Source of the DNA: Clostridia bacterium
GTDB lineage: Bacteria; Bacillota; Clostridia; Oscillospirales; CAG-272
Assembly (NCBI GenBank): GCA_017938205.1
Contig: JAGBCA010000050.1
Span: 53,881 to 117,880 of the forward strand
Direction of reading: 5' to 3'
DNA length: 64,000 nt
The notes under the pieces were generated by a model. The model was not told where the DNA came from. It did no database searches and saw only the letters and a list, made by a program, of their open reading frames with translations. The translations under genes were made by a program, and so were the position numbers. Positions within the stretch are counted from its first letter, which is position 1, and each line of letters begins with the position of its first letter. This document shows, one piece after another, positions 34,007 to 41,893 of this stretch.

Positions 34007-34043
34007 AAAACGACAGATTCCTTCGCAGGAATTTGTCGTTTTT
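34007..34043 (+). terminator. Terminator after tRNA-Lys
   Basis: A 16-bp stem including one G-U pair (about 34007-34022 with 34027-34042) and a T run begin 3 bases past the CCA. Confidence 0.85.
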
Positions 34044-34091
34044 CCATATATACGAAAATCCAAGCAAATCTATTTTAAGAGAGGTGCTATT

Positions 34092-35381
34092 ATGTCTTCT
34101 TACAAAATCGAAACCAAATGCGTGCAGGGTGGTTATACCCCCGGAAACGGCGAGCCCCGTCAGATTCCGATCGTTCAGAGCACGACCTTCAAGTATGCCA
34201 CCAGCGAGGATATGGGAAAGCTCTTTGACCTTGAGGCCTCCGGCTATTTCTATACCCGTCTGCAGAACCCCACCAACGATTCCGTTGCCGCAAAGATCTG
34301 CGAGCTTGAGGGCGGTACGGCGGCTATGCTGACCTCTTCGGGACAAGCTGCCAACTTCTACGCCATTTTCAACATTGCTTCCTGCGGCGATCACGTGGTT
34401 GCAAGCTCCACCATTTACGGCGGTACCTTCAACCTCTTCTCCGTAACCATGAAGCGTATGGGCATTGAGTTTACCTTCGTTTCCCCCGATTGCTCGGAGG
34501 AGGAGCTGAATGCGGCATTCCGCGAGAACACAAAGGCTGTATTCGGCGAGACGATCGCGAACCCTGCGCTCACCGTGCTGGATATTGAGCGCTTTGCAAA
34601 GGCTGCACACGCGCACGGCGTACCGCTCATCGTGGATAACACCTTTGCTACTCCCATAAACTGCCGTCCCTTTGAATGGGGCGCAGATATCGTTACCCAT
34701 TCTACCACCAAATACATGGACGGACACGGCGCGGCCGTTGGCGGTTGTATCGTTGACAGCGGTAAATTTGACTGGACGAAGTATCCCGATAAGTTCCCCG
34801 GCCTTTGCACACCCGACGATAGCTATCACGGCGTGACTTACACCGAGCGCTTCGGCCTTGGCGGCGCGTTTATCACCAAGGCTACCGCACAGCTGATGCG
34901 CGACTTCGGCTCGATCCAGTCTCCACAGAATGCATTTCTTTTGAACCTCGGTCTTGAAAGCCTGCACGTTCGTATGGCACGTCACTGCGAGAACGGACTT
35001 GCCGTTGCAAAATATCTTGCATCCGATGATCGCATCGCATGGGTCACCTATCCTTCTCTCGAAGGTGACAAGTATTATGAGACTGCAAAGAAGTATCTTC
35101 CGAACGGTAGCTGCGGCGTTGTCAGCTTCGGCGTAAAGGGCGGAAGAGCAGCTGCAGAAAAATTCATGAAGCATCTGAAGATCGCAGCGATCGAAACACA
35201 CGTTGCCGATGCACGCAGCTGCTGTCTGCATCCCGCAAGCGCCACGCACAGACAGATGACGGACGAGGAGCTGATCGCGGCCGGCGTAAGCGCCGATCTC
35301 GTACGTCTTTCCTGCGGTATTGAGAACGCTGAGGATCTGATCGCAGATATCAAGCAGGCACTCGATGCCGTTAACGCATAA
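34092..35381 (+). CDS. metY: O-acetylhomoserine sulfhydrylase (PLP-dependent)
   Basis: The 429-residue Cys/Met-metabolism PLP enzyme has TKCVQGGYTPGNGEPRQIPI at the N-terminus, LTSSGQAANFYAIFN, NPTNDSV, LIVDNTFATP and the PLP-lysine context THSTTKYMDGHG. The shape and length match O-acetylhomoserine aminocarboxypropyltransferases. These make homocysteine from O-acetylhomoserine and sulfide (or methionine from methanethiol). The next gene makes O-acetylhomoserine, so the two form a direct-sulfurylation methionine pair. The 48-base gap after the tRNA terminator holds GAGAGG but no recognisable SAM riboswitch. A promoter could not be placed firmly. Confidence 0.95.
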   Translation: MSSYKIETKCVQGGYTPGNGEPRQIPIVQSTTFKYATSEDMGKLFDLEASGYFYTRLQNPTNDSVAAKICELEGGTAAMLTSSGQAANFYAIFNIASCGDHVVASSTIYGGTFNLFSVTMKRMGIEFTFVSPDCSEEELNAAFRENTKAVFGETIANPALTVLDIERFAKAAHAHGVPLIVDNTFATPINCRPFEWGADIVTHSTTKYMDGHGAAVGGCIVDSGKFDWTKYPDKFPGLCTPDDSYHGVTYTERFGLGGAFITKATAQLMRDFGSIQSPQNAFLLNLGLESLHVRMARHCENGLAVAKYLASDDRIAWVTYPSLEGDKYYETAKKYLPNGSCGVVSFGVKGGRAAAEKFMKHLKIAAIETHVADARSCCLHPASATHRQMTDEELIAAGVSADLVRLSCGIENAEDLIADIKQALDAVNA

Positions 35382-35398
35382 AATAACGGAGGCAAGCT

Positions 35399-36316
35399 AT
35401 GCCAATTAAAATTCCAAACCAACTGCCCGCAACACAGATTTTGCATGAGGAAAATATTTTCGTAATCACCGAAACGCGCGCAACCACGCAGGACATTCGT
35501 CCTCTGCGCATTGTGATGCTCAATCTGATGCCGCAGAAGATCGTGACGGAAACACAGATTGCACGTCTGATCGGTAACACACCCTTGCAGGTTGAGCTTG
35601 AGCTTTTGCAAACGGCAACGCATCAATCAAAGCACACATCCGCGGAGCATATGCTCTCTTTCTACAAGGTCTTTGACGATATTAAGGATCAGAACTTCGA
35701 CGGTATGATCATCACGGGTGCACCCGTGGAGAACCTTCCCTTTGAAGAGGTTGAATATTGGGATGAACTCTGTGAGATCATGGAGTGGAGCAAGACGCAC
35801 GTAACCAGTACGCTTCACATTTGCTGGGGTGCGCAGGCTGCACTCTACTACCACTACGGTGTGAAAAAATATCCTCTCGATAAAAAGCTTTTCGGAGTTT
35901 TTGAGCACAAGCTCGACTACAAGCGTTCGATTCTCTTCCGCGGCTTTGATGACACGTTTCTCGTTCCCCATTCACGCCACACGATGAACCGCAGAGAGGA
36001 TATCGAGGCCATTCCCGGCATACGCATTCTTGCAAGCTCCGAGGAGGCAGGCGTTTTCGTTGCTTCTACCGACCGCGGCAGACAGATCTTCGTTACCGGA
36101 CATTCGGAATACGATGCCGATACGCTGAAAAAGGAATATTTGCGCGACAAGGGTCAGGGACTTGAAATTCAGCTTCCAAAGAACTATTTCCCGAATGACG
36201 ATGACACGAAGGAGCCGATCGTGCGTTGGAGAAGCTGTGCAAACCTTTTCTACTCCAACTGGCTCAACTATTTCGTTTATCAGACCACGCCTTACGATAT
36301 TACGCAAATCAAATAA
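35399..36316 (+). CDS. metA: Homoserine O-acetyltransferase (MetA family)
   Basis: The 305-residue MetA-type glutamine-amidotransferase-like enzyme has the catalytic Cys142 in [15 protein letters not shown], and [25 protein letters not shown] is recognisable. Residue 111 is Glu (GAPVENLPF), the residue known to select acetyl-CoA over succinyl-CoA in Bacillus-type enzymes, so the product should be O-acetylhomoserine. This agrees with the metY gene 17 bases upstream, which needs that substrate. The promoter is presumably shared with metY, and GGAGG lies 7 bases before the ATG. A terminator follows. Confidence 0.95.
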   Translation: MPIKIPNQLPATQILHEENIFVITETRATTQDIRPLRIVMLNLMPQKIVTETQIARLIGNTPLQVELELLQTATHQSKHTSAEHMLSFYKVFDDIKDQNFDGMIITGAPVENLPFEEVEYWDELCEIMEWSKTHVTSTLHICWGAQAALYYHYGVKKYPLDKKLFGVFEHKLDYKRSILFRGFDDTFLVPHSRHTMNRREDIEAIPGIRILASSEEAGVFVASTDRGRQIFVTGHSEYDADTLKKEYLRDKGQGLEIQLPKNYFPNDDDTKEPIVRWRSCANLFYSNWLNYFVYQTTPYDITQIK

Positions 36317-36335
36317 TGGTTACTTAAATCGAGGC

Positions 36336-36372
36336 AGAAAAACGGCGACACGTTATGTGTCGCCGTTTTTCT
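36336..36372. terminator. Bidirectional terminator between metA and the AraC gene
   Basis: A 16-bp perfect stem (36336-36351 with 36357-36372) has a 5-base loop and T runs both ways, between convergent genes. Confidence 0.92.
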
Positions 36373-36382
36373 TTGTTTGGAT

Positions 36383-37222
36383 TCAGCTTTGAGAAAGCGC
36401 TTTTCGATATGCGATCGGGCTTACGTCCATATATTGCTTGAATATCTTATGGAAATAATTCGGATTGCAAAATCCGATCTCCTCCGCCACCGCTGCAACG
36501 GAAAAACGAGGATTTTCAAGAAGCTCCAGCGCGCGATTGATACGCAGGCCGTTGATATAATCGATCGGTGTTTTGCCGATAGACTCCTTAAACATACGCG
36601 TGAAATAATCGGGAGAAACCATCAGCTTATCCGCAAGATCATCGATATAAATCTTTTCTTTATAATTCTCTTCTATGTATTCCATAACAGGACGAAGACG
36701 CAGCACATTGTGATACACCATCCGCTCGGACTCGTCTTTAGAGCCGCAGTAGTGCCTCAAATACGCCGTCATCATTAAATAGATATTGGCACGGATCGGA
36801 AGCTTATAACAAACGTCCTTTGCTTCAAACTCCTCGTAAGACTCTGCCATATATTTCTTCAGTATCGGATAGATCGGATGATCCTTTCCGAGTGGCGCAA
36901 TACGATTACGGGATTGCACACGGAACATATACAAAATTTCCGTATCGAAGTGAGCCATATTTTCTTCAAGAATCGAAGACTCGAACACTAGGCCGCGCAA
37001 AGAAGCACGCCCCTCCGCTTCTATACGATGCGTGATATCCGCAGGGATAAAAACAAAATTACCCGCCTCTGCCACAAACCGCTCCGTTCCTACGGAAAAA
37101 TTCAACCTTCCATCCAAAACCTGGACGATCTCCATGGAATCGCTATGCTTATGTGCGGGGATCAAGCACCCCTCACCACTCTCCGAATAAACAGAAAATG
37201 GGATTTTCGGCTCTCTCTTCAT
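36383..37222 (-). CDS. AraC-family regulator downstream of two G3E GTPases
   Basis: The 279-residue protein has an N-terminal cupin (HKHSDSMEIVQVLDGRLNF, VFIPADITHRI). A C-terminal AraC HTH pair follows (about 180-275, ending YFHKIFKQYMDVSPIAYRKAL), with DDLADKLMVSPDYFTRMFK as the first helix pair. The start at 37222 has GAGGTG 7 bases upstream; a longer reading frame would start inside the upstream gene. It lies 37 bases after a GTPase stop, so it is probably the last gene of the metal-handling operon. It may simply be co-transcribed, or regulate targets in response to a small molecule; neither is shown. Confidence 0.9.
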   Translation of the reverse strand: MKREPKIPFSVYSESGEGCLIPAHKHSDSMEIVQVLDGRLNFSVGTERFVAEAGNFVFIPADITHRIEAEGRASLRGLVFESSILEENMAHFDTEILYMFRVQSRNRIAPLGKDHPIYPILKKYMAESYEEFEAKDVCYKLPIRANIYLMMTAYLRHYCGSKDESERMVYHNVLRLRPVMEYIEENYKEKIYIDDLADKLMVSPDYFTRMFKESIGKTPIDYINGLRINRALELLENPRFSVAAVAEEIGFCNPNYFHKIFKQYMDVSPIAYRKALSQS

Positions 37223-37259
37223 CTTACACCTCAAAACGTATTTTTTTGGGCTAAACAGT

Positions 37260-38201
37260 TTAATAGAAGGTAGCAACCTCCTGCTCGGGCTTCTCTGCTT
37301 TCGCAATTTCTTTTACAGTAAGGACCGGACCGCGCGCACGGTAAAGCTTTGAATACTCCTCGGCAAGCGTTCCCTTCACCGTTACCCAATCTCTCGTAGC
37401 AAGCTTCAATTTACCCATACCCTTGGCAACTACGCCACGGTAGGCAATATCCGCCTCACAACAGGTCATAATATGACGACCGATTGCAAATTGACCCGAA
37501 GGAAGTGCTTTATCCAAGGCAACAATGCCCTTGAAGGCGATCGTTTTGCCGAAATACTTTTCGGGCTCCTCAGACATATCGCGGTAGAAGATCGCAAAGT
37601 CCTCATCCTTGATCACGACCTCGGGCGCGGAAAGATCATACGGCAAGGGATCTTCGATATCATCGAAGGCGATCTCGCCTTGAAGATCCTCGTAGCAAAT
37701 ATTGGCTCTGCGGCTGACACCGCGCACGAGCTTATGCAGTGCAAGCTTATCCACTTTGTCGCTATAACGATTAAATACCACCATTTCTGCGCTGGAAAGT
37801 TTGTCAACGACCAGCTGACGCATATTGGCGTTATAATTCAGAATCGTGTTTGCATCTGCAATCAAAATTTCCTGAAAAACCTTGAAATTTTCGGGCAGAG
37901 CGTTATAAATGCTGTCAAGCGACCACATGCCGTTATACTCGATCACAATAATTTCCGCACCCGCGCGCTTCTGCATAGCAGCAATACGGTCCGGTGTTAA
38001 CATCTGCTCTTCATCGAAGGTGCTCATTTTTACGTTCGATGGCAAAACATCGGGATCGTATTCCTCCTCACCTTCTTCACAGCAGATCAAAAGGTATGGG
38101 CGCTTTCCATCATTAAAATTCGGATCGTGGAGCGTCTCGGTGATAAATTTTGTTTTTCCGGCCTCTAAAAATCCGGTAAAAAGATATACGGGAATTTCCA
38201 T
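37260..38201 (-). CDS. G3E-type GTPase fused to a DUF1980-like C-terminal domain
   Basis: The 313-residue protein has an N-terminal G3E (CobW/HypB-like) GTPase: Walker A GFLEAGKT (residues 10-17), IVIEYNGMWSLDS as the switch region, and FNRYSDKVDK near 165. Residues about 205-305 read as the OB-fold-like domain of DUF1980 proteins (AFKGIVALDKALPSGQFAIGRHIMTCCEADIAYRG and DWVTVKGTLAEEY). In other Firmicutes that domain occurs in genes beside permease-like partners under zinc control. A metal-chaperone role is inferred. It follows the His-rich GTPase by 21 bases and precedes the AraC gene. The CICC motif of the partner is absent. Confidence 0.8.
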   Translation of the reverse strand: MEIPVYLFTGFLEAGKTKFITETLHDPNFNDGKRPYLLICCEEGEEEYDPDVLPSNVKMSTFDEEQMLTPDRIAAMQKRAGAEIIVIEYNGMWSLDSIYNALPENFKVFQEILIADANTILNYNANMRQLVVDKLSSAEMVVFNRYSDKVDKLALHKLVRGVSRRANICYEDLQGEIAFDDIEDPLPYDLSAPEVVIKDEDFAIFYRDMSEEPEKYFGKTIAFKGIVALDKALPSGQFAIGRHIMTCCEADIAYRGVVAKGMGKLKLATRDWVTVKGTLAEEYSKLYRARGPVLTVKEIAKAEKPEQEVATFY

Positions 38202-38222
38202 GTTTACTACCTTCTAAAAAGA

Positions 38223-39443
38223 TTACTGATCAAGTCCAAAGAGTGCTGTGAGCTTATGCTCATCTATACCTGCACCGATCACGCAAAGACGTCCGATCAC
38301 CGATGCGCCGCCGATTCTGACGTCGGGCTCACCGGGAACATAGTCAAAGTGAAGCCAAGTTCCGTCCTCTGCCGCAACGATTCCCTTTGCGCGAAGCACC
38401 ATGCCATACGCGGGATCCTCGGAGAACGTCTCCAAAATGGAGAGCAAGCCCTCCTTCGTATACTTTTTCGTGGTTTCTCTTCCGAAGCTCTGAAAAACCT
38501 CATCTGCATGATGATGGTGGTGATGATCATGACCGCAGCCGCACTTCTCGTCATGATCATGGTGATGGCGGCCGCATTCGCACTTCTCGTCATGTTCGTG
38601 GTGATGATGGCCGCATTCGCATTCCTCATCATGATCGTGGTGATGGTGGCCGCATTCGCACTTCTCGTCATGTTCGTGGTGATGATGGCCGCATTCGCAT
38701 TCCTCATCATGATCGTGGTGATGATGGCCGCATTCGCATTCCTCATCATGATCGTGGTGATGATGGCCGCATTCACATTCCTCATCATGATCATGGTGAT
38801 GATGCTCGTGATGCTCCTTCTCCAGCGCTTTCATCGCAGCATGCAAGGTATCCTTATGCTCCATCGTTTCAAGGATAGCCTTACCGTCAAGAAGCTCCCA
38901 AGGCGTTGTTACGATCGTTGCCGTCTCATTGTTCTCGCGAAGAAGTGCAACTGCATCGGCGATCTTCTTATCCGAGATGCCGCCCGTGTGAGAAAGAATG
39001 ATGGAAGTTGCATTGCGGATCTGATCGATATAAAACTCGCCAAAATTCTTGGCATACATCTTGCATTTATTTGCATCGGCAACCGCGCAGAGGCAATTCA
39101 GCACAACGGTTTCCGTCAAAACAGAGGAAACGGCACGCACCACGTCCGAAAGCTTACCAACGCCGGAGGGCTCGATCAGAATACGGTCGGGATGATACTG
39201 CTCCAAAACCTGCGCGAGAGCCTTGGTAAAATCACCAACAAGCGAGCAACAGATGCAGCCCGAATTCATTTCCGTGATGTTAATGCCCGCTTCGCTGAGA
39301 AAGCCGCCGTCGATTCCGATCTCACCAAATTCGTTTTCGATCAGAACGACCTGCTCGCCCGTATAAGCCTCCTTCAATAGCTTTTTAATCAAAGTTGTTT
39401 TTCCTGCGCCGAGAAAGCCGGAAAAAATATCTATCTTTGTCAT
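38223..39443 (-). CDS. G3E GTPase with His/Cys-rich metal-binding repeat (zinc chaperone-like)
   Basis: The 406-residue protein has GTPase Walker A GFLGAGKTT (residues 9-17), a GCICC metal-relay motif (62-66) and ENEFGEIGIDG. A large insertion at residues 214-304 contains seven 13-residue repeats of the form HHHHDHDEECECG, with His and Cys as ligands. The C-terminal CobW_C domain follows. Proteins like this (ZNG1/YeiR relatives) transfer zinc to client enzymes. Seven repeats give many potential metal sites, so this may be a zinc store as well. The gene has its own promoter at 39502-39530 and heads an operon with the next two genes. Confidence 0.92.
   Translation of the reverse strand: MTKIDIFSGFLGAGKTTLIKKLLKEAYTGEQVVLIENEFGEIGIDGGFLSEAGINITEMNSGCICCSLVGDFTKALAQVLEQYHPDRILIEPSGVGKLSDVVRAVSSVLTETVVLNCLCAVADANKCKMYAKNFGEFYIDQIRNATSIILSHTGGISDKKIADAVALLRENNETATIVTTPWELLDGKAILETMEHKDTLHAAMKALEKEHHEHHHHDHDEECECGHHHHDHDEECECGHHHHDHDEECECGHHHHEHDEKCECGHHHHDHDEECECGHHHHEHDEKCECGRHHHDHDEKCGCGHDHHHHHHADEVFQSFGRETTKKYTKEGLLSILETFSEDPAYGMVLRAKGIVAAEDGTWLHFDYVPGEPDVRIGGASVIGRLCVIGAGIDEHKLTALFGLDQ
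38532..38804 (-). repeat. Seven tandem 39-bp coding repeats (13-residue His/Cys units)
   Basis: Each 39-bp unit encodes HHHHDHDEECECG or a close variant (HHHHEHDEKCECG; RHHHDHDEKCGCG in the last). Most units are nearly identical in bases, so the array looks recently expanded and prone to change in copy number. The downstream side continues into a His-rich run. Confidence 0.93.
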
Positions 39444-39501
39444 TGTTTCTCTCCTCCCGCTTGGTAATCCTAAAAGATATTATTGCATATATTATATATA
39501 A

Positions 39502-39530
39502 ATTATATTACAGTTTCAGCAAAATGTCAA
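39502..39530 (-). promoter_or_regulatory. Promoter of the G3E GTPase operon
   Basis: On the minus strand TTGACA (39530-39525) and TATAAT (39507-39502) have 17-base spacing, with a long leader before the ATG at 39443. No Zur-like palindrome was found by eye. Confidence 0.75.
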
Positions 39531-39583
39531 GGAGTTCAAAAAAATGTAACGAAGAAAACTTCCCTAACAGATTGGAGAACACG

Positions 39584-40162
39584 ATGAGACTATTACTCGT
39601 TAATACAAGTCCGCATAAGAATGGCGCAACGCAATGCGCTCTTTCACACATTATTGACGAATGGGAGAGGCTTGGCGGAGAAGCAAATTTGTTTTGGTGC
39701 AAAAACGGACCAACGTTTTCCTGCATTGCCTGCGGACTTTGCAAGCATGGAGACGGCTGCTTTTATCAGGATGCCGTGAACGAGCTACGACCGCTTTGCG
39801 AAAAGACGGATGCTTTCGTATTCGCAAGTCCGGTGCATTACGGAGGCGCGACCGGTATGGCAAAATCCGTGATGGGGAGACTCTTTCACTCGTCCGGAAA
39901 ATTGCTTAGAAAAAAGCCCGCCTTTGCCGTTGCGGTTGGACGGCGTGGCGGGCATATAGGAACACTTTGGGAAATGGAAAAGTTTTTTACCTTCAACGAG
40001 ATGCCGATCGCATCCTCAAACTACTGGCCGCTTCTCCACGCAGGCACGCGTGAGGATGTGGAAAAAGACATCGAAGGAATCAATACACTCAAGGTAGCAA
40101 CCAAAAATCTTTTCTGGCTCACTTCTCTTATCGTTTCCGAAAAAGATAAAAGCAAAGAGTGA
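39584..40162 (+). CDS. NADPH-dependent FMN reductase/flavodoxin-fold protein
   Basis: The 192-residue flavodoxin-like protein has an FMN phosphate-binding loop at the start (VNTSPHKNGATQCAL) and a Cys-rich redox segment SCIACGLCKHGDGC near residue 45. The flavin-contact strand VFASPVHYGGATGMAKSVMGR follows. It matches iron-sulfur-flavoprotein-like NADPH:FMN reductases that reduce small electrophiles. The start at 39584 has GGAG 7 bases upstream. The gene is divergent from the G3E operon and convergent with GH31, 9 bases apart. The physiological substrate is unknown. Confidence 0.85.
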   Translation: MRLLLVNTSPHKNGATQCALSHIIDEWERLGGEANLFWCKNGPTFSCIACGLCKHGDGCFYQDAVNELRPLCEKTDAFVFASPVHYGGATGMAKSVMGRLFHSSGKLLRKKPAFAVAVGRRGGHIGTLWEMEKFFTFNEMPIASSNYWPLLHAGTREDVEKDIEGINTLKVATKNLFWLTSLIVSEKDKSKE

Positions 40163-40171
40163 ACGAGCGTT

Positions 40172-41722
40172 TTATACTTTTTTGAAGTATAAGAGTTTTC
40201 CAAGAGGGGATGCAATAACGCAGGTTCTTCCACCCTCATACACAACTTGGTCCGCATCGATCCATTTCCCTCTCGGAAATACTACACCACGCTCGCGTGT
40301 TCCTTTGGTGATAACGGGAGCAACAAGTATTTTCTCGCCAAGCATAAACTGGTCGGTAATGGCATGATAGCCTTCGTTGGGATAATTGTACTCCATAAAA
40401 CGCACGATCGGCTCACCTGTTTCTCTTGCGTTTTCCACAAGCGCAAGAATCTCATCACTCATTTTAAGGTGTAGCTCGGACATTTTACGAACATTGCTAA
40501 GATTCTCATTAGAGAGCAAACGCCATGGTGCCCAAGAGAACTGCATCATAGGAAGCAGTGCCGAGGCCTCCGCCATACGAACAAAAAGCTCCTCGTCTAC
40601 ATGAAAATCGGGCATCGTATTATAGATCCATTCACCTCCGCCGATCATATCGGGACAGATGAACGGATGCCCAAGGAGCCCTGTGATCGCGCAAGCGGGC
40701 ACAAAGGTATCAATACCGTTGCCGATCCAGCGGTGATCCTTATCGCAGAGGCGCTGAATACCGCATTTACCGCCGCCGTGATATGTATCCTTATATTCAT
40801 GATAATCATAACGACGACCAAAATCGTTCCATGCAATGTTCATTGCATGCGCATCCTCGTCCTCTCGCGGCGTTCCGCCAAGAACGGACGCATACATATC
40901 CACAGTTCCCCCGTCAAACTTGAAGCCATCCACGCCGTAATCTTCCATCAGATGGCGCAGCTGTGCATCCATAAATTCCCTGTCACAAGCCTTACGCATA
41001 TCCAAAGCGGCGGAGAAACCGTTCCACCATTTGAACAGCGCGACCTCACCCTCTTTGGTACGAACGAAGAGGCGCGAAGCATCCGGCACAGCGTCAGGAA
41101 GATTTTCAAAGCAATGGCGAATAAAAAACTGACCGTCCGGGCAAACGAGAGGCACCACCCATAAAAGCACCTTAAATCCCATCTTGTGGAGCTTTTCTAT
41201 CATTTCCTTAGGATGAGGAAATTTATGGGGATCAAACTCCCATTGGCCATATCTGCCGTGCCAGCCCTCGTCTATGATCAGAATACCGGGAGCAAAGCCG
41301 TTTTTGATTACCGCCTCCGCATATGCAAGCACCTTCTCCTCTGTGGGATCGTAGGTATATTCCATCCAGGTATTATACTGCGCCGTACGAAAAAAATCTT
41401 CGGGAAGTGCGCGACCGTCAAAAGGAAAATGCGCGTGCATGGCGGCAAGATATGCTTCACGCAAGCAGTTCCCTGCTTGATATTCCTTTACTTCGCCACC
41501 GTCGAAGGTGATCTCTCCGTTTTCTATCGTCACGGCAAAGGGCGTTTCGCTATAAAAATACCGTCCCTTGGTTGAAAGATACAGCGGCATCGTTTGATTT
41601 TGGCAAAGAACACGAAAATCCGCATGATATACCGAATCTGCGGTAAAAGGATTCCTCGCACCGTCATATGCCGTGCCGCCGTATAAGCATTCGTCTTTTT
41701 GAAATTTGAAGGTTTTTTTCAT
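40172..41722 (-). CDS. GH31-family glycoside hydrolase
   Basis: The 516-residue protein has the GH31 (beta/alpha)8 barrel: TAQYNTWMEYTYDPTEEKVLAY, PGILIIDEGWHGRYGQWEFDPHKFPHPKEM, GVDGFKFDGG with the candidate nucleophile Asp, and DHRWIGNGIDTF in the acid/base area. The C-terminal sandwich GEKILVAPVITKGTRERGVVFPRGKW is diagnostic. Members cleave alpha-linked glucosides, xylosides or sulfoquinovosides; the substrate is not decidable here. No signal peptide is present. The start at 41722 has AGAGGAAA upstream and lies just after a promoter at 41749-41778. A longer in-frame start (41848) would be upstream of that promoter. Confidence 0.88.
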   Translation of the reverse strand: MKKTFKFQKDECLYGGTAYDGARNPFTADSVYHADFRVLCQNQTMPLYLSTKGRYFYSETPFAVTIENGEITFDGGEVKEYQAGNCLREAYLAAMHAHFPFDGRALPEDFFRTAQYNTWMEYTYDPTEEKVLAYAEAVIKNGFAPGILIIDEGWHGRYGQWEFDPHKFPHPKEMIEKLHKMGFKVLLWVVPLVCPDGQFFIRHCFENLPDAVPDASRLFVRTKEGEVALFKWWNGFSAALDMRKACDREFMDAQLRHLMEDYGVDGFKFDGGTVDMYASVLGGTPREDEDAHAMNIAWNDFGRRYDYHEYKDTYHGGGKCGIQRLCDKDHRWIGNGIDTFVPACAITGLLGHPFICPDMIGGGEWIYNTMPDFHVDEELFVRMAEASALLPMMQFSWAPWRLLSNENLSNVRKMSELHLKMSDEILALVENARETGEPIVRFMEYNYPNEGYHAITDQFMLGEKILVAPVITKGTRERGVVFPRGKWIDADQVVYEGGRTCVIASPLGKLLYFKKV

Positions 41723-41748
41723 ATATTTTCCTCTGGGCATTTTTCTAT

Positions 41749-41778
41749 ATTCTATCAAATTGCAAATCCCATTGTCAA
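41749..41778 (-). promoter_or_regulatory. Promoter of the GH31 gene
   Basis: On the minus strand TTGACA (41778-41773) and TAGAAT (41754-41749) have 18-base spacing, 27 bases before the chosen start codon. Confidence 0.65.
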
Positions 41779-41893
41779 TATATGCGCTGCATTTTCCGTG
41801 TTTTTTATTATCATACGGTTGGTAATTTAATACTAAATTTAAAGCCATAGGCGTATTTTACCTATGGCTGCTTGTTTTATTTCGATAATATGG

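Noticed and set aside
33857-34063. Minus-strand ORF over the tRNA
   Set aside because: It is the classic spurious peptide read from the antisense of a tRNA gene; the tRNA-Lys and its promoter explain the region.
34044-34091. SAM riboswitch before metY
   Set aside because: Only 48 bases lie between the tRNA terminator and the start codon, too short for a SAM riboswitch.
33963-35249. Long minus-strand ORF antisense to metY
   Set aside because: It is an antisense frame of a well-supported PLP enzyme and includes the tRNA region. No family motif is visible in it.
38532-38804. Possible CRISPR array from the regularly repeated 39-bp units
   Set aside because: There are no unique spacers; the units abut one another in one coding frame and encode a metal-binding repeat.
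38256-39380. Plus-strand ORF with repeated hydrophobic units
   Set aside because: It is the antisense reading of the His/Cys repeats in the G3E GTPase, which gives artificial hydrophobic repeats.
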